A stretch of 64,000 nt of DNA. Origin: Pictodentalium vernedei. Taxonomy: Eukaryota > Mollusca > Scaphopoda > Dentaliida > Dentaliidae. Numbering within the stretch: position 1 is the first letter of the stretch; every line of letters starts with the position of its first letter. Position numbers and translations under genes: made by a program. The notes beneath the pieces were generated by a model that was not told the origin of the DNA, made no database searches, and saw nothing but the letters and a program-made list of their open reading frames with translations. Of this stretch, positions 10,283 to 19,739 are shown one piece after another. Where the stretch lies: assembly GCA_031216915.1 (NCBI GenBank), contig CM062293.1:150792285-150856284 (forward strand), in the 5' to 3' direction.

Positions 10283-12655
10283 TTATTCATTGATGGGCTC
10301 TAATTTAGTCCTTACAAGGATGTTACGCAAGCTTTTGTTTTTCTTATAGGCGATGACAGGTCGAAGATTCAAAGGTTCATTTAATTTAGCATTGGTAAAA
10401 TTGAATTCATCTTTTAACATTTTTGCTATTTCGATATTCATTCTGTTGTACGTTAAAGTGAAAGGAATGATGGACCTCCTTTCGCATTCGCCCTCTGATA
10501 TGTTCATACCAAATGGCCAGAGGGTTTGAAGCGTATTGATCCAAAAAGCTTCACGTTTTTTTCTAAATTCATCCGTTTCTTCTAATGTGTCTTTAATTGG
10601 TGGTTGTTCAATTGGGTGGATTTCGAAATCGTCCAAAGAATGGCCAGGAAGGTTAAAATGTTGTGCTACTGGGGCATCAGCATTATGTTTTATATCCTGT
10701 TTGTGTCTAGTAGCACGTTCTCGAAAAGGATTTTGACTTTGACCAACATACTGTTTCCGACATCGCTTACAAGTGATAAGGTAAATAATGTTTGGTGAAT
10801 CACAATGGAGGGGGTTACGGATCTGATAATGATTTTTCGTTTGTTCGGAGAAAAATTCCTCTTTCTGATCAGGCATAAAAGTATGCAGTCTACAACGAGG
10901 CTTTTTGCAATTAAATACCGCGCCACTACTATTTTGCAACGGTCTATTGTGTTCAATCTTCAGTGGTTCGAAATCGGTAGTTTCAGCTGGACTTTCGAGC
11001 TTTTTCAAGGTTTGGGATTTCAGGCTACGCAAAAGGCGCAGCGAGTACCCTCTCGATCTGAGGGCGCCAAATAGAGTAGAACAAGCCTCATTGAAATTTA
11101 CCTTATCACTTGAATTGCGGTGGAAACGAATGAGCTGTGATTTGATGATACCTTTAAATGTATGTTGAGGATGAAATGATTTAGTGTGCAACAATTGATG
11201 TGAATCAGTTGGTTTAAAATATACTTTATAATCTAAATGACCGGATGCCTGAAATTGCTTGCCTTTATACACGGTTACATCGAGAAAATCAACAGAATTT
11301 TCACTGATAGTAGCTTTCAATTTAATATTTGGATCGTGATTATTCAAAATTTCTAAAAATTCATCAAAATCTTCTTTTGAATGTTCCCAAATAATAAAAA
11401 TGTCATCTAAATATCTGAGATATACGAGAGGATGCTTTGCACATTTGCTTAAGGCATTTTCCTCCCATTCCGCTACATAAATGCTTGCAAAATTAGGACT
11501 GAATCTTTTACCCATAGGACAACCCATTATTTGTAGAAAATATTCTCCATTGAATTGAAAGTCATTACCTTTTAAGCTCAGCTCTAAAAGATCCAAAATT
11601 TGTTCATCCGGGCGTTTCGCATCCGGATATTTTTCAAATGCATTTTTAACTGATTTAACACCTTTATCAATATCAATGTTCGTATACATACTGTCGATAT
11701 CCAAAGTAGCCAGAATTGCATTTTTTGATATTTTCAATTTCGAAATTTGTGACAGGAAATCCTGTGTGTTTTTTAGATAGCTCGGATGTCTATTTGCTAT
11801 AGGTTTAAGATGATAATCAATTAATTCCGAGATCACATAAGATTCCGAATTACAATCTGATACAATTGGCCTCCCGGGTGGAGTTAAGTCATCCGTCCAT
11901 GAAGAACGGTCCTTGTGGATCTTTGGTAGGATATAAAATTGTCTTGTTTGAGCACTGAGCTTAGCTGTTAAATATTTCAATTGTTTTTTGGTAATGTGAC
12001 CTTCGTCGAGGAGAAATTTTAAGATCTTATTGAATTTTTCGATATTACTAGGCCAAATAAGTGAATCTATTTTCTTATAATGTTTAGTATTGCTGAGTTG
12101 TCTCATGGCTTCCTTTATATAATTATCCCGAGATAGAACAACTACCGACCCACCTTTGTCGGCTGGTTTAATTACTAATTTCTTATTTTTTCGAAGTTTC
12201 GTGAGGGCTCTCCGTTCACCAGCTGTTAAATTGTCTTTATCGGAGAGTATGTTCATGCTGAACACCTTTTTGATGATTCGTTTGCTAGCCTCAATAATTT
12301 CGGGATCTACTTCACTATCTGGAGGTGACCAACCAGATGATTCTGTAAAAGGAAGTTTCCGACCGCTGGAGTTTCTAAAGCGGTCGGCTAATTTCATTTG
12401 CCTAAGAAAATTACAGTTGTATGATGGTAAATTTGTTTGGTTATCAGTTTTAGGCTTTGGTGCTGGTACAAAAGTTAAACCGCGATCTAAAAGAGATTTC
12501 TCTTGGGTTGTTAGGTCATTGGTGCCAGACAGGTTAACCACATTAGTTCCTAATCCCACATCTGTTAGGCGGCTGTTACCTTTGCCTTTACTTAGTTTAA
12601 ATGTAGGTGGTCCAACCAGTGATCGTACATAATATTGGCGGTTCTCGTGGTCCAA
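10283..12655 (-). CDS. Penelope-like ORF2: reverse transcriptase with GIY-YIG endonuclease
   Basis: The open frame of 790 codons would reverse-transcribe element RNA and cut the target. Residues 162-173 (IKPADKGGSVVV), 241-248 (YILPKIHK) and 261-270 (GRPIVSDCNS) are Penelope-type fingers motifs. Motif A is LDIDSMYTNI (318-327), motif B lies around GCPMGKRFSP (378-387), motif C is YLDD (415-418) and FLDV is at 457-460. A Cys cluster (C583, C588, C618, C629, C632) leads into GIY-YIG (IIYLITC 623-629, YVGQS 636-640, Arg near 645, Glu 702). The frame has no ATG near its beginning: the 12655 codon is TTG, an in-frame TGA lies at 12677-12679, and the first Met is residue 87. Expression by -1 frameshifting from ORF1 is therefore likely, entering at about residue 19. 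Confidence 0.92.
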   Translation of the reverse strand: MDHENRQYYVRSLVGPPTFKLSKGKGNSRLTDVGLGTNVVNLSGTNDLTTQEKSLLDRGLTFVPAPKPKTDNQTNLPSYNCNFLRQMKLADRFRNSSGRKLPFTESSGWSPPDSEVDPEIIEASKRIIKKVFSMNILSDKDNLTAGERRALTKLRKNKKLVIKPADKGGSVVVLSRDNYIKEAMRQLSNTKHYKKIDSLIWPSNIEKFNKILKFLLDEGHITKKQLKYLTAKLSAQTRQFYILPKIHKDRSSWTDDLTPPGRPIVSDCNSESYVISELIDYHLKPIANRHPSYLKNTQDFLSQISKLKISKNAILATLDIDSMYTNIDIDKGVKSVKNAFEKYPDAKRPDEQILDLLELSLKGNDFQFNGEYFLQIMGCPMGKRFSPNFASIYVAEWEENALSKCAKHPLVYLRYLDDIFIIWEHSKEDFDEFLEILNNHDPNIKLKATISENSVDFLDVTVYKGKQFQASGHLDYKVYFKPTDSHQLLHTKSFHPQHTFKGIIKSQLIRFHRNSSDKVNFNEACSTLFGALRSRGYSLRLLRSLKSQTLKKLESPAETTDFEPLKIEHNRPLQNSSGAVFNCKKPRCRLHTFMPDQKEEFFSEQTKNHYQIRNPLHCDSPNIIYLITCKRCRKQYVGQSQNPFRERATRHKQDIKHNADAPVAQHFNLPGHSLDDFEIHPIEQPPIKDTLEETDEFRKKREAFWINTLQTLWPFGMNISEGECERRSIIPFTLTYNRMNIEIAKMLKDEFNFTNAKLNEPLNLRPVIAYKKNKSLRNILVRTKLEPINE

Positions 12656-14091
12656 TGGATTAAATCCTGAGCAACATCAAACTTTGCGTCATCAATTTTT
12701 GGTATCACGTTAACGTCCTTCACTTTCCGAATGGTTTCGTTGATGATGCTCAGGGTTCTCCTCTCAGCCTGAGGGAGTTTTTGCGAAAAGTTTAGTTCAG
12801 CGAAATAAATTTTTGCTGATCTAAACTTGACCCTGATATCGCTAAGCATATTCCGCAACTGCTTAACTACGAGATCAGAATTATCGTTTCGAGAATTCAC
12901 GCCAATATTTAATAATATTTTTTGGGGACTGGACTGGCCCCTGTGCCCTTTAAACATAGAGCGCAGATGATTGAATTTGGCGCCGGGGTAACACTCCACC
13001 TGGATGTCCGGATGGGGATTTCGATCAATGCGTCCTAAATTTGAACTTCCAATCATAAGGATGTTTTTACAAACATCGGGGAGGCGCCAATTCCTTTTGT
13101 CAAAATTAACTCCGCTTTTATGCCGAAACTGGGAGAATTTAGAATCAAATGAGCGGCCCGAGTTGCGGCTCGGTGATTTGACTTTCTCTGAGTACGATAT
13201 ACCTGGTTGAACCACACTAGATGCAGGGGAAGGGGGAGAAGAAACAGAAGCAGGAGAGGAAACAGAAACAGGAGAAGAAACAGAAGGAGGAGGAGGAGTT
13301 CTAGTGAGAGCACTAGGAGAACTAGAGAAGAAAGGCTGAGGAGGAGTAGGAGGTAGGGGAACAAGACGAGGCGAGACAGCGTTACTCAATTTGCGAGCAT
13401 CTTCAGTCACAATATGGACCGGAGATGTTTGCAAATTGAGGCGCTTACTCTGAGAGAAAGAAGAAGTAGAAGGAAAAGAAGAGGGAGAAGTGCTTTGCCT
13501 TGATCTTTTCTTATTTTGCTTTTCGCGTTGGGGTAGAGGGACAACACGGGCCGGAGTTTGCTTGCTCCCTCCCATATTGTTCCTTACTCCAGACGCTGGG
13601 CGAAGTTCCGAAATGTAAGACTCATAGGCCGAAATCGTCTTACCTGTCAACTTGTTTTTAAAGTTTTTTTGAGCCCAGATCAAGGCACGCGCCGAAGCGC
13701 TGTTGAAGTCTATCTTTTCGAGTCCAGGAGGTGGTCGCATAGCCAAAGTTATCTTAGACCTCAACTGGTTTAAATTTATCTTATAATGCTCAATTAAAGC
13801 ATTTAACGTTTGGTTGGCCCATCCCACACTAATCTGTCGAAAAACAGAAAAAATGTGTGGGGTGGGAAGAGCCGGCTTTAGAAAGCCCCCTAACTCATCT
13901 ACTTTCTTCTCCAACTGCTTCGGGAAATCCCGGTTGGCCAAATGCTGCTCTAGGAGCCCAATATGGTGCATACACTGAATCACCTGGAAAAGGGCCTTGA
14001 CCAATCTAGAATAGGCCTGGAACGATTGTTCCTGGCCCCTTCCAGACTGGGCAACTCTCTTTCCCTGATGCTTCTGTCTTTTTTGAGCCAT
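12592..14091 (-). CDS. Penelope-like ORF1 with SGNH-hydrolase-like domain
   Basis: The open frame has 499 codons from an ATG at 14091. Residues 1-25 are basic, 26-165 look helical, and 180-320 are low-complexity Ser/Pro-rich. Residues 343-480 resemble an SGNH (GDSL-type) hydrolase: block I LMIGSSNLG (345-353, candidate nucleophile Ser350), a block II Gly at 370, block III GVN (397-399) and block V DLIH (Asp476, His479). Such esterase-like domains are known in ORF1 of some CR1 LINEs and in DIRS-type elements; I do not recall one as a standard part of Penelope-like elements. A role in RNA/RNP or membrane binding is only a guess. The frame ends in TTTAAAC-TAA and overlaps ORF2 in the -1 phase. 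Confidence 0.8.
   Translation of the reverse strand: MAQKRQKHQGKRVAQSGRGQEQSFQAYSRLVKALFQVIQCMHHIGLLEQHLANRDFPKQLEKKVDELGGFLKPALPTPHIFSVFRQISVGWANQTLNALIEHYKINLNQLRSKITLAMRPPPGLEKIDFNSASARALIWAQKNFKNKLTGKTISAYESYISELRPASGVRNNMGGSKQTPARVVPLPQREKQNKKRSRQSTSPSSFPSTSSFSQSKRLNLQTSPVHIVTEDARKLSNAVSPRLVPLPPTPPQPFFSSSPSALTRTPPPPSVSSPVSVSSPASVSSPPSPASSVVQPGISYSEKVKSPSRNSGRSFDSKFSQFRHKSGVNFDKRNWRLPDVCKNILMIGSSNLGRIDRNPHPDIQVECYPGAKFNHLRSMFKGHRGQSSPQKILLNIGVNSRNDNSDLVVKQLRNMLSDIRVKFRSAKIYFAELNFSQKLPQAERRTLSIINETIRKVKDVNVIPKIDDAKFDVAQDLIHWTTRTANIMYDHWLDHLHLN
12595..12601 (-). promoter_or_regulatory. Probable -1 ribosomal frameshift site TTTAAAC
   Basis: On the minus strand the ORF1 codons read CAT TTA AAC TAA, so the heptamer is phased as T TTA AAC, the canonical X XXY YYZ form, and abuts the ORF1 stop. 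A one-base slip back gives TTT AAA CTA, which is exactly the ORF2 frame. ORF2 lacks an ATG in this region. I have not folded the downstream RNA, so a stimulatory pseudoknot or stem is not established. The copy C equivalent is at 17568-17574. Confidence 0.75.
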
Positions 14092-14230
14092 TTGAAGAAT
14101 AAGTAGATGAATTTAAAATGAAATTAAAATGAAGAAATGAAATAAATTAAAATGAAATCTAGATATTACCTATTAGAGAAGATACCTGGATTGGTTGTAG
14201 TCTTCAGCAAAGGTAGAAAATAATCCGTCT

Positions 14231-14271
14231 GTCTCGACGCGTTTCGCTTGGTTTGGCTTTTTCAAAGAGAC
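14231..14271 (-). ncRNA. Hammerhead-ribozyme-like motif, 5' core atypical
   Basis: On the minus strand GTCTC (14271-14267) and GAGAC (14235-14231) can form stem I. The 3' core is canonical: GAAA followed by a minimal stem III and GTC, as GCGAAACGCGTC (14247-14236), with predicted cleavage between 14236 and 14235. A short GC/GC stem II is possible. The expected CUGANGA is not present; the sequence there is TTTGAAAAA. Hammerheads are known in Penelope-like elements, so this is probably a decayed or variant one. Confidence 0.45.
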
Positions 14272-14291
14272 TTTGAGGAAAATGATTCCAA

Positions 14292-14873
14292 CTTTGGGAG
14301 GGCATGCATGGTATATATCCATGTGGGCTGGGGGTGTTTTTCACAGCTCAGTACATAATTAAACTCGGTAACAAGCTGACAAATGTCACTCATCTAATTA
14401 ATTCTTTTCAATCTGAGATGTCCCAAGTTTGTTTTTCACAACTCAGTTTGTGTCGTCCAAACAAGTTAGATGAAGCCCTATTGATTGGCTTCCATTGAAT
14501 TTTAATCAGTCAGTGAGTGGTTTACTTTACTGACCCCATGAAGCCCTATTGGTTGGCTTTGATTTAAGTAAAACCAATCGGGAGCGGTTTGCTTTACTGG
14601 CTTCAGAAGTATGTGAAAATAATATGAAAAAATGGTTTGATAAAATATATTGTGACTAAAGAAATAAATGAAAAAATAACGCCAAAGATCATGATGCCTC
14701 ACGAATGTTATCAGTTGGAATGAATATCCCCCGACGGAGGTTTATGACGGAAAATATTTTACACCACGTAGAAATTGTGTGTTTTACCTTCTGAACCTCT
14801 ACATTGTGTGAAAGGTATGAAAAATTAAATAAAAATAATAATTTAAATAAATAAATCAAATAAATGAATCAAA

Positions 14874-14916
<43 letters not shown>

Positions 14917-15063
14917 AAATTAATAAAAAATTAAAAATAATCAATAAATAAATATATAAATAAATAAATAATAATTTTATTTAGGAAATACATACACATG
15001 ATTGAAATTAGAACCTATTTTGTTTTTGGGCATATATGAACTCTGGCACTCGCCTGTGTGTGT
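14292..15063. other. Non-coding spacer between Penelope copies, with AT-rich microsatellite
   Basis: No gene is visible. A tandem duplication of about 68 bp built on 'tgaagccctattgRttggctt' occurs at 14471 and 14539 and may belong to the element leader. Positions about 14850-14985 are a degenerate (AAAT)n tract. The short TG tract just before 15064 is the 3' abutment of copy C. Confidence 0.5.
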
Positions 15064-15255
15064 TTGAGGTTAAAAAATCGCACTGGCACAGACATTTCAT
15101 ACTGAAACGTTTTTTTCTTTTAATATGCCGCCGAAAAATTGTTTTCATTTACTGAACCCAGATGGGTTTCAAACATGACAAAAAATTACACCAAATTTGA
15201 TTTAAACTAAGTGATGAGCTTAGGAACTGGTTAAACTGACTGGCAATAATTGATG

Positions 15256-17628
15256 TTATTCATTGATGGGCTCTAATTTAGTCCTTACAAGGATGTTACG
15301 CAAGCTTTTGTTTTTCTTATAGGCGATGACAGGTCGAAGATTCAAAGGTTCATTTAATTTAGCATTGGTAAAATTGAATTCATCTTTTAACATTTTTGCT
15401 ATTTCGATATTCATTCTGTTGTACGTTAAAGTGAAAGGAATGATGGACCTCCTTTCGCATTCGCCCTCTGATATGTTCATACCAAATGGCCAGAGGGTTT
15501 GAAGCGTATTGATCCAAAAAGCTTCACGTTTTTTTCTAAATTCATCCGTTTCTTCTAATGTGTCTTTAATTGGTGGTTGTTCAATTGGGTGGATTTCGAA
15601 ATCGTCCAAAGAATGGCCAGGAAGGTTAAAATGTTGTGCTACTGGGGCATCAGCATTATGTTTTATATCCTGTTTGTGTCTAGTAGCACGTTCTCGAAAA
15701 GGATTTTGACTTTGACCAACATACTGTTTCCGACATCGCTTACAAGTGATAAGGTAAATAATGTTTGGTGAATCACAATGGAGGGGGTTACGGATCTGAT
15801 AATGATTTTTCGTTTGTTCGGAGAAAAATTCCTCTTTCTGATCAGGCATAAAAGTATGCAGTCTACAACGAGGCTTTTTGCAATTAAATACCGCGCCACT
15901 ACTATTTTGCAACGGTCTATTGTGTTCAATCTTCAGTGGTTCGAAATCGGTAGTTTCAGCTGGACTTTCGAGCTTTTTCAAGGTTTGGGATTTCAGGCTA
16001 CGCAAAAGGCGCAGCGAGTACCCTCTCGATCTGAGGGCGCCAAATAGAGTAGAACAAGCCTCATTGAAATTTACCTTATCACTTGAATTGCGGTGGAAAC
16101 GAATGAGCTGTGATTTGATGATACCTTTAAATGTATGTTGAGGATGAAATGATTTAGTGTGCAACAATTGATGTGAATCAGTTGGTTTAAAATATACTTT
16201 ATAATCTAAATGACCGGATGCCTGAAATTGCTTGCCTTTATACACGGTTACATCGAGAAAATCAACAGAATTTTCACTGATAGTAGCTTTCAATTTAATA
16301 TTTGGATCGTGATTATTCAAAATTTCTAAAAATTCATCAAAATCTTCTTTTGAATGTTCCCAAATAATAAAAATGTCATCTAAATATCTGAGATATACGA
16401 GAGGATGCTTTGCACATTTGCTTAAGGCATTTTCCTCCCATTCCGCTACATAAATGCTTGCAAAATTAGGACTGAATCTTTTACCCATAGGACAACCCAT
16501 TATTTGTAGAAAATATTCTCCATTGAATTGAAAGTCATTACCTTTTAAGCTCAGCTCTAAAAGATCCAAAATTTGTTCATCCGGGCGTTTCGCATCCGGA
16601 TATTTTTCAAATGCATTTTTAACTGATTTAACACCTTTATCAATATCAATGTTCGTATACATACTGTCGATATCCAAAGTAGCCAGAATTGCATTTTTTG
16701 ATATTTTCAATTTCGAAATTTGTGACAGGAAATCCTGTGTGTTTTTTAGATAGCTCGGATGTCTATTTGCTATAGGTTTAAGATGATAATCAATTAATTC
16801 CGAGATCGCATAAGATTCCGAATTACAATCTGATACAATTGGCCTCCCGGGTGGAGTTAAGTCATCCGTCCATGAAGAACGGTCCTTGTGGATCTTTGGT
16901 AGGATATAAAATTGTCTTGTTTGAGCACTGAGCTTAGCTGTTAAATATTTCAATTGTTTTTTGGTAATGTGACCTTCGTCGAGGAGAAATTTTAAGATCT
17001 TATTGAATTTTTCGATATTACTAGGCCAAATAAGTGAATCTATTTTCTTATAATGTTTAGTATTGCTGAGTTGTCTCATGGCTTCCTTTATATAATTATC
17101 CCGAGATAGAACAACTACCGACCCACCTTTGTCGGCTGGTTTAATTACTAATTTCTTATTTTTTCGAAGTTTCGTGAGGGCTCTCCGTTCACCAGCTGTT
17201 AAATTGTCTTTATCGGAGAGTATGTTCATGCTGAACACCTTTTTGATGATTCGTTTGCTAGCCTCAATAATTTCGGGATCTACTTCACTATCTGGAGGTG
17301 ACCAACCAGATGATTCTGTAAAAGGAAGTTTCCGACCGCTGGAGTTTCTAAAGCGGTCGGCTAATTTCATTTGCCTAAGAAAATTACAGTTGTATGATGG
17401 TAAATTTGTTTGGTTATCAGTTTTAGGCTTTGGTGCTGGTACAAAAGTTAAACCGCGATCTAAAAGAGATTTCTCTTGGGTTGTTAGGTCATTGGTGCCA
17501 GACAGGTTAACCACATTAGTTCCTAATCCCACATCTGTTAGGCGGCTGTTACCTTTGCCTTTACTTAGTTTAAATGTAGGTGGTCCAACCAGTGATCGTA
17601 CATAATATTGGCGGTTCTCGTGGTCCAA
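15256..17628 (-). CDS. Penelope-like ORF2 (copy C): reverse transcriptase with GIY-YIG endonuclease
   Basis: The 790-codon frame differs from copy B by a single residue (Val274 to Ala, codon near 16806). All catalytic motifs listed for copy B are intact (YLDD at 415-418, GIY-YIG from 623). It too begins at a TTG. Because ORF1 is truncated upstream, this copy lacks both the start codon and most of the protein that would feed the frameshift, so it is probably not translated normally even though the frame is open. Confidence 0.88.
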   Translation of the reverse strand: MDHENRQYYVRSLVGPPTFKLSKGKGNSRLTDVGLGTNVVNLSGTNDLTTQEKSLLDRGLTFVPAPKPKTDNQTNLPSYNCNFLRQMKLADRFRNSSGRKLPFTESSGWSPPDSEVDPEIIEASKRIIKKVFSMNILSDKDNLTAGERRALTKLRKNKKLVIKPADKGGSVVVLSRDNYIKEAMRQLSNTKHYKKIDSLIWPSNIEKFNKILKFLLDEGHITKKQLKYLTAKLSAQTRQFYILPKIHKDRSSWTDDLTPPGRPIVSDCNSESYAISELIDYHLKPIANRHPSYLKNTQDFLSQISKLKISKNAILATLDIDSMYTNIDIDKGVKSVKNAFEKYPDAKRPDEQILDLLELSLKGNDFQFNGEYFLQIMGCPMGKRFSPNFASIYVAEWEENALSKCAKHPLVYLRYLDDIFIIWEHSKEDFDEFLEILNNHDPNIKLKATISENSVDFLDVTVYKGKQFQASGHLDYKVYFKPTDSHQLLHTKSFHPQHTFKGIIKSQLIRFHRNSSDKVNFNEACSTLFGALRSRGYSLRLLRSLKSQTLKKLESPAETTDFEPLKIEHNRPLQNSSGAVFNCKKPRCRLHTFMPDQKEEFFSEQTKNHYQIRNPLHCDSPNIIYLITCKRCRKQYVGQSQNPFRERATRHKQDIKHNADAPVAQHFNLPGHSLDDFEIHPIEQPPIKDTLEETDEFRKKREAFWINTLQTLWPFGMNISEGECERRSIIPFTLTYNRMNIEIAKMLKDEFNFTNAKLNEPLNLRPVIAYKKNKSLRNILVRTKLEPINE

Positions 17629-17760
17629 TGGATTAAATCCTGAGCAACATCAAACTTTGCGTCATCAATTTTTGGTATCACGTTAACGTCCTTCACTTTC
17701 CGAATGGTTTCGTTGATGATGCTCAGGGTTCTCCTCTCAGCCTGAGGGAGTTTTTGCGAA
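17565..17760 (-). pseudogene. ORF1 C-terminal remnant (copy C)
   Basis: Only the last ~65 codons of ORF1 remain, from the end of the SGNH-like domain (including the DLIH block) to the stop at 17565-17567. The frameshift heptamer TTTAAAC at 17568-17574 is kept. Confidence 0.8.
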
Positions 17761-17861
17761 ATTTATTTATTTCCCTATTTCTTTCCTATCTTTCTCACAC
17801 CATTTTTTTTTCTTCTCTCTATGTGTGTGTGTGTGCGCGCGTGTGTGTGTGTGTGAGGGTG

Positions 17862-18059
17862 GGTTTGTCTTACCAACTTGACGAGGTAACTAGACAAAAG
17901 AGTTTGCGTGTTTCGCCTTACCGAGGTACAAAAGACAAAAGAAACCCTTTACCTCGGTTGTTTTCCCAGAACTGTACCGGCAAAACGAGGTAGAAACCGT
18001 TAGTCCACACAAAGGACAAACAATGGGGTACCTCGGTATGTAGGGTAGACAAGACTCTG
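17862..18059. repeat. Hairpin cassette, copy 4
   Basis: Equivalent of copy 1. It is preceded by the same LINE 3' UTR piece and 'cgcgcg' interruption in the TG tract as at 8650-8690, offset 9166. Confidence 0.7.
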
Positions 18060-18080
18060 TGTGTGTGTGTGTGTGTGTGT

Positions 18081-18677
18081 TTGAGGTTAAAAAATCGCAC
18101 TGGCACAGACATTTCATACTGAAACGTTTTTTTCTTTTAATATGCCACCGAAAAATTGTTTTCATTTACTGAACCCAGATGGGTTTCAAACATGACAAAA
18201 AATTACACCAAATTTGATTTAAACTAAGTGATGAGCTTAGGAACTGGTTAAACTGACTGGCAATAATTGATGTTATTCATTGATGGGCTCTAATTTAGTC
18301 CTTACAAGGATGTTACGCAAGCTTTTGTTTTTCTTATAGGCGATGACAGGTCGAAGATTCAAAGGTTCATTTAATTTAGCATTGGTAAAATTGAATTCAT
18401 CTTTTAACATTTTTGCTATTTCGATATTCATTCTGTTGTACGTTAAAGTGAAAGGAATGATGGACCTCCTTTCGCATTCGCCCTCTGATATGTTCATACC
18501 AAATGGCCAGAGGGTTTGAAGCGTATTGATCCAAAAAGCTTCACGTTTTTTTCTAAATTCATCCGTTTCTTCTAATGTGTCTTTAATTGGTGGTTGTTCA
18601 ATTGGGTGGATTTCGAAATGGTCCAAAGAATGGCCAGGAAGGTTAAAATGTTGTGCTACTGGGGCATCAGCATTATG

Positions 18678-18679
<2 letters not shown>
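18081..18679 (-). mobile_element. Penelope-like element copy D, 5'-truncated stub
   Basis: A duplicate of copy A: 3' UTR plus the last ~130 codons, truncated at the same base before (TG)n. One residue differs (DDFEIH to DHFEIH, from a change near 18620). Confidence 0.85.

Positions 18680-18766
<87 letters not shown>
18679..18766. repeat. (TG)n microsatellite, about 88 bp
   Basis: A pure TG tract, counterpart of 9509-9608, with a different length. Confidence 0.95.
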
Positions 18767-18767
<1 letters not shown>

Positions 18768-18958
18768 ATTTGTCTTACCAACTTGACGAGGTAACTAGAC
18801 AAAAGAGTTTGCGTGTTTCGCCTTACCGAGGTACAAAAGACAAAAGAAACCCTTTACCTCGGTTGTTTTCCCAGAACTGTACCGGCAAAACGAGGTAGAA
18901 ACCGTTAGTCCACACAAAGGACAAACAATGGGGTACCTCGGTATGTAGGGTAGACAAG

Positions 18959-18962
<4 letters not shown>
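18767..18962. repeat. Hairpin cassette, copy 5
   Basis: Counterpart of copy 2, nearly identical. Confidence 0.7.

Positions 18963-19044
<82 letters not shown>
18963..19044. repeat. (TG)n microsatellite, about 80 bp
   Basis: Counterpart of 9805-9884, with the same TA interruption (near 19016). Confidence 0.9.
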
Positions 19045-19045
<1 letters not shown>

Positions 19046-19221
19046 TTGACGAGGTAACTAGACAAAAGAGTTTGCGTGTTTCGCCTTACCGAGGTACAAA
19101 AGACAAAAGAAACCCTTTACCTCGGTTGTTTTCCCAGAACTGTACCGGCAAAACGAGGTAGAAACCGTTAGTCTACACAAAGGACAAACAATGGGGCACC
19201 TCGGTATGTAGGGTAGACAAG

Positions 19222-19225
<4 letters not shown>
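19045..19225. repeat. Hairpin cassette, copy 6
   Basis: Counterpart of copy 3, with the same private base changes. Confidence 0.7.
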
Positions 19226-19313
<88 letters not shown>

Positions 19314-19370
19314 TGCCTGTCTGTGTGTGTGTGTGTGTCTGGGCGCGTGTCTGTGCGTGTGAGTGAATGT
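19226..19370. repeat. (TG)n and degenerate TG-rich tract
   Basis: About 85 bp of pure TG decays into 'gtctgcctgtctg' and 'gggcgcgtgtctgtgcg'. I read this as the far side of the original LINE 3' UTR microsatellite. Confidence 0.85.
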
Positions 19371-19627
19371 GCACCCATGTAAAATAAATATTTATATGTA
19401 TCCACTCAACTGGTTTAGGCAAATGCTAACACAATATTTTACAAGTACAATGTGTTTGTCACACTATACAACTTCTTTTGTGATAAAACCTGTGCCACGG
19501 AAACAGCCTTGTATGAGCTACACAGCTTGTTGTTGAATCCGTTTCCATCATCCAAACTCATATGTATCAATTGTATCCATGTTTTCATTACTTGCTGTTG
19601 GAAATAAATACTGTTTAAACTAAACTA
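19330..19627 (+). mobile_element. Distal 3' end of the LINE that starts at 6589
   Basis: This is non-coding 3' UTR ending in AATAAA (19603-19610 region) and 'tgtttaaactaaacta', after which arm sequence resumes ('gttataaat'). The same terminal motif, on the minus strand, marks LINE tails at about 25052 and 60795. Confidence 0.65.
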
Positions 19628-19739
19628 GGTTATAAATAGAATCTTCAATTCATCTATAGTTGAAAGTGATATCTACAAAATCTGTCCCAATAAATTACAT
19701 CTGGGTCAAATCAATGCTAAATTGTGCTGGAGGTATGGT

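Larger units (their letters stand above)
10091..14290 (-). mobile_element. Penelope-like retroelement copy B, most complete
   Basis: Reading on the minus strand, a leader with a hammerhead-like motif (about 14231-14271) is followed by ORF1 (14091-12592), the overlapping ORF2 (12655-10283) and a 3' UTR of about 190 bp that runs into (CA)n. Penelope-like elements carry a telomerase-related reverse transcriptase and often a GIY-YIG endonuclease, and both are seen here. The two frames are open, so the copy may be recent. The 5' boundary is uncertain; non-coding sequence up to about 14700 could belong to it. Confidence 0.85.
15064..17760 (-). mobile_element. Penelope-like element copy C, 5'-truncated in ORF1
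   Basis: This copy is nearly identical to copy B at an offset of 4973 bases. It contains the 3' UTR, all of ORF2 and only the last ~196 bases of ORF1. At 17760 the homology stops, and after about 10 bases of AT-rich filler the sequence continues with a copy of the LINE 3' UTR (8607 onward). That join is the breakpoint of a tandem duplication or a second insertion. Confidence 0.85.

Noticed and set aside
12156-12632. Plus-strand ORFs inside the Penelope copies (for example 12156-12632, 17129-17605, 10805-11168)
   Set aside because: They are antisense shadows of ORF2, which has unmistakable motifs on the minus strand.
13053-13364. Leucine-rich minus-strand frame overlapping ORF1
   Set aside because: It is the out-of-frame reading of the Ser/Pro low-complexity part of ORF1.
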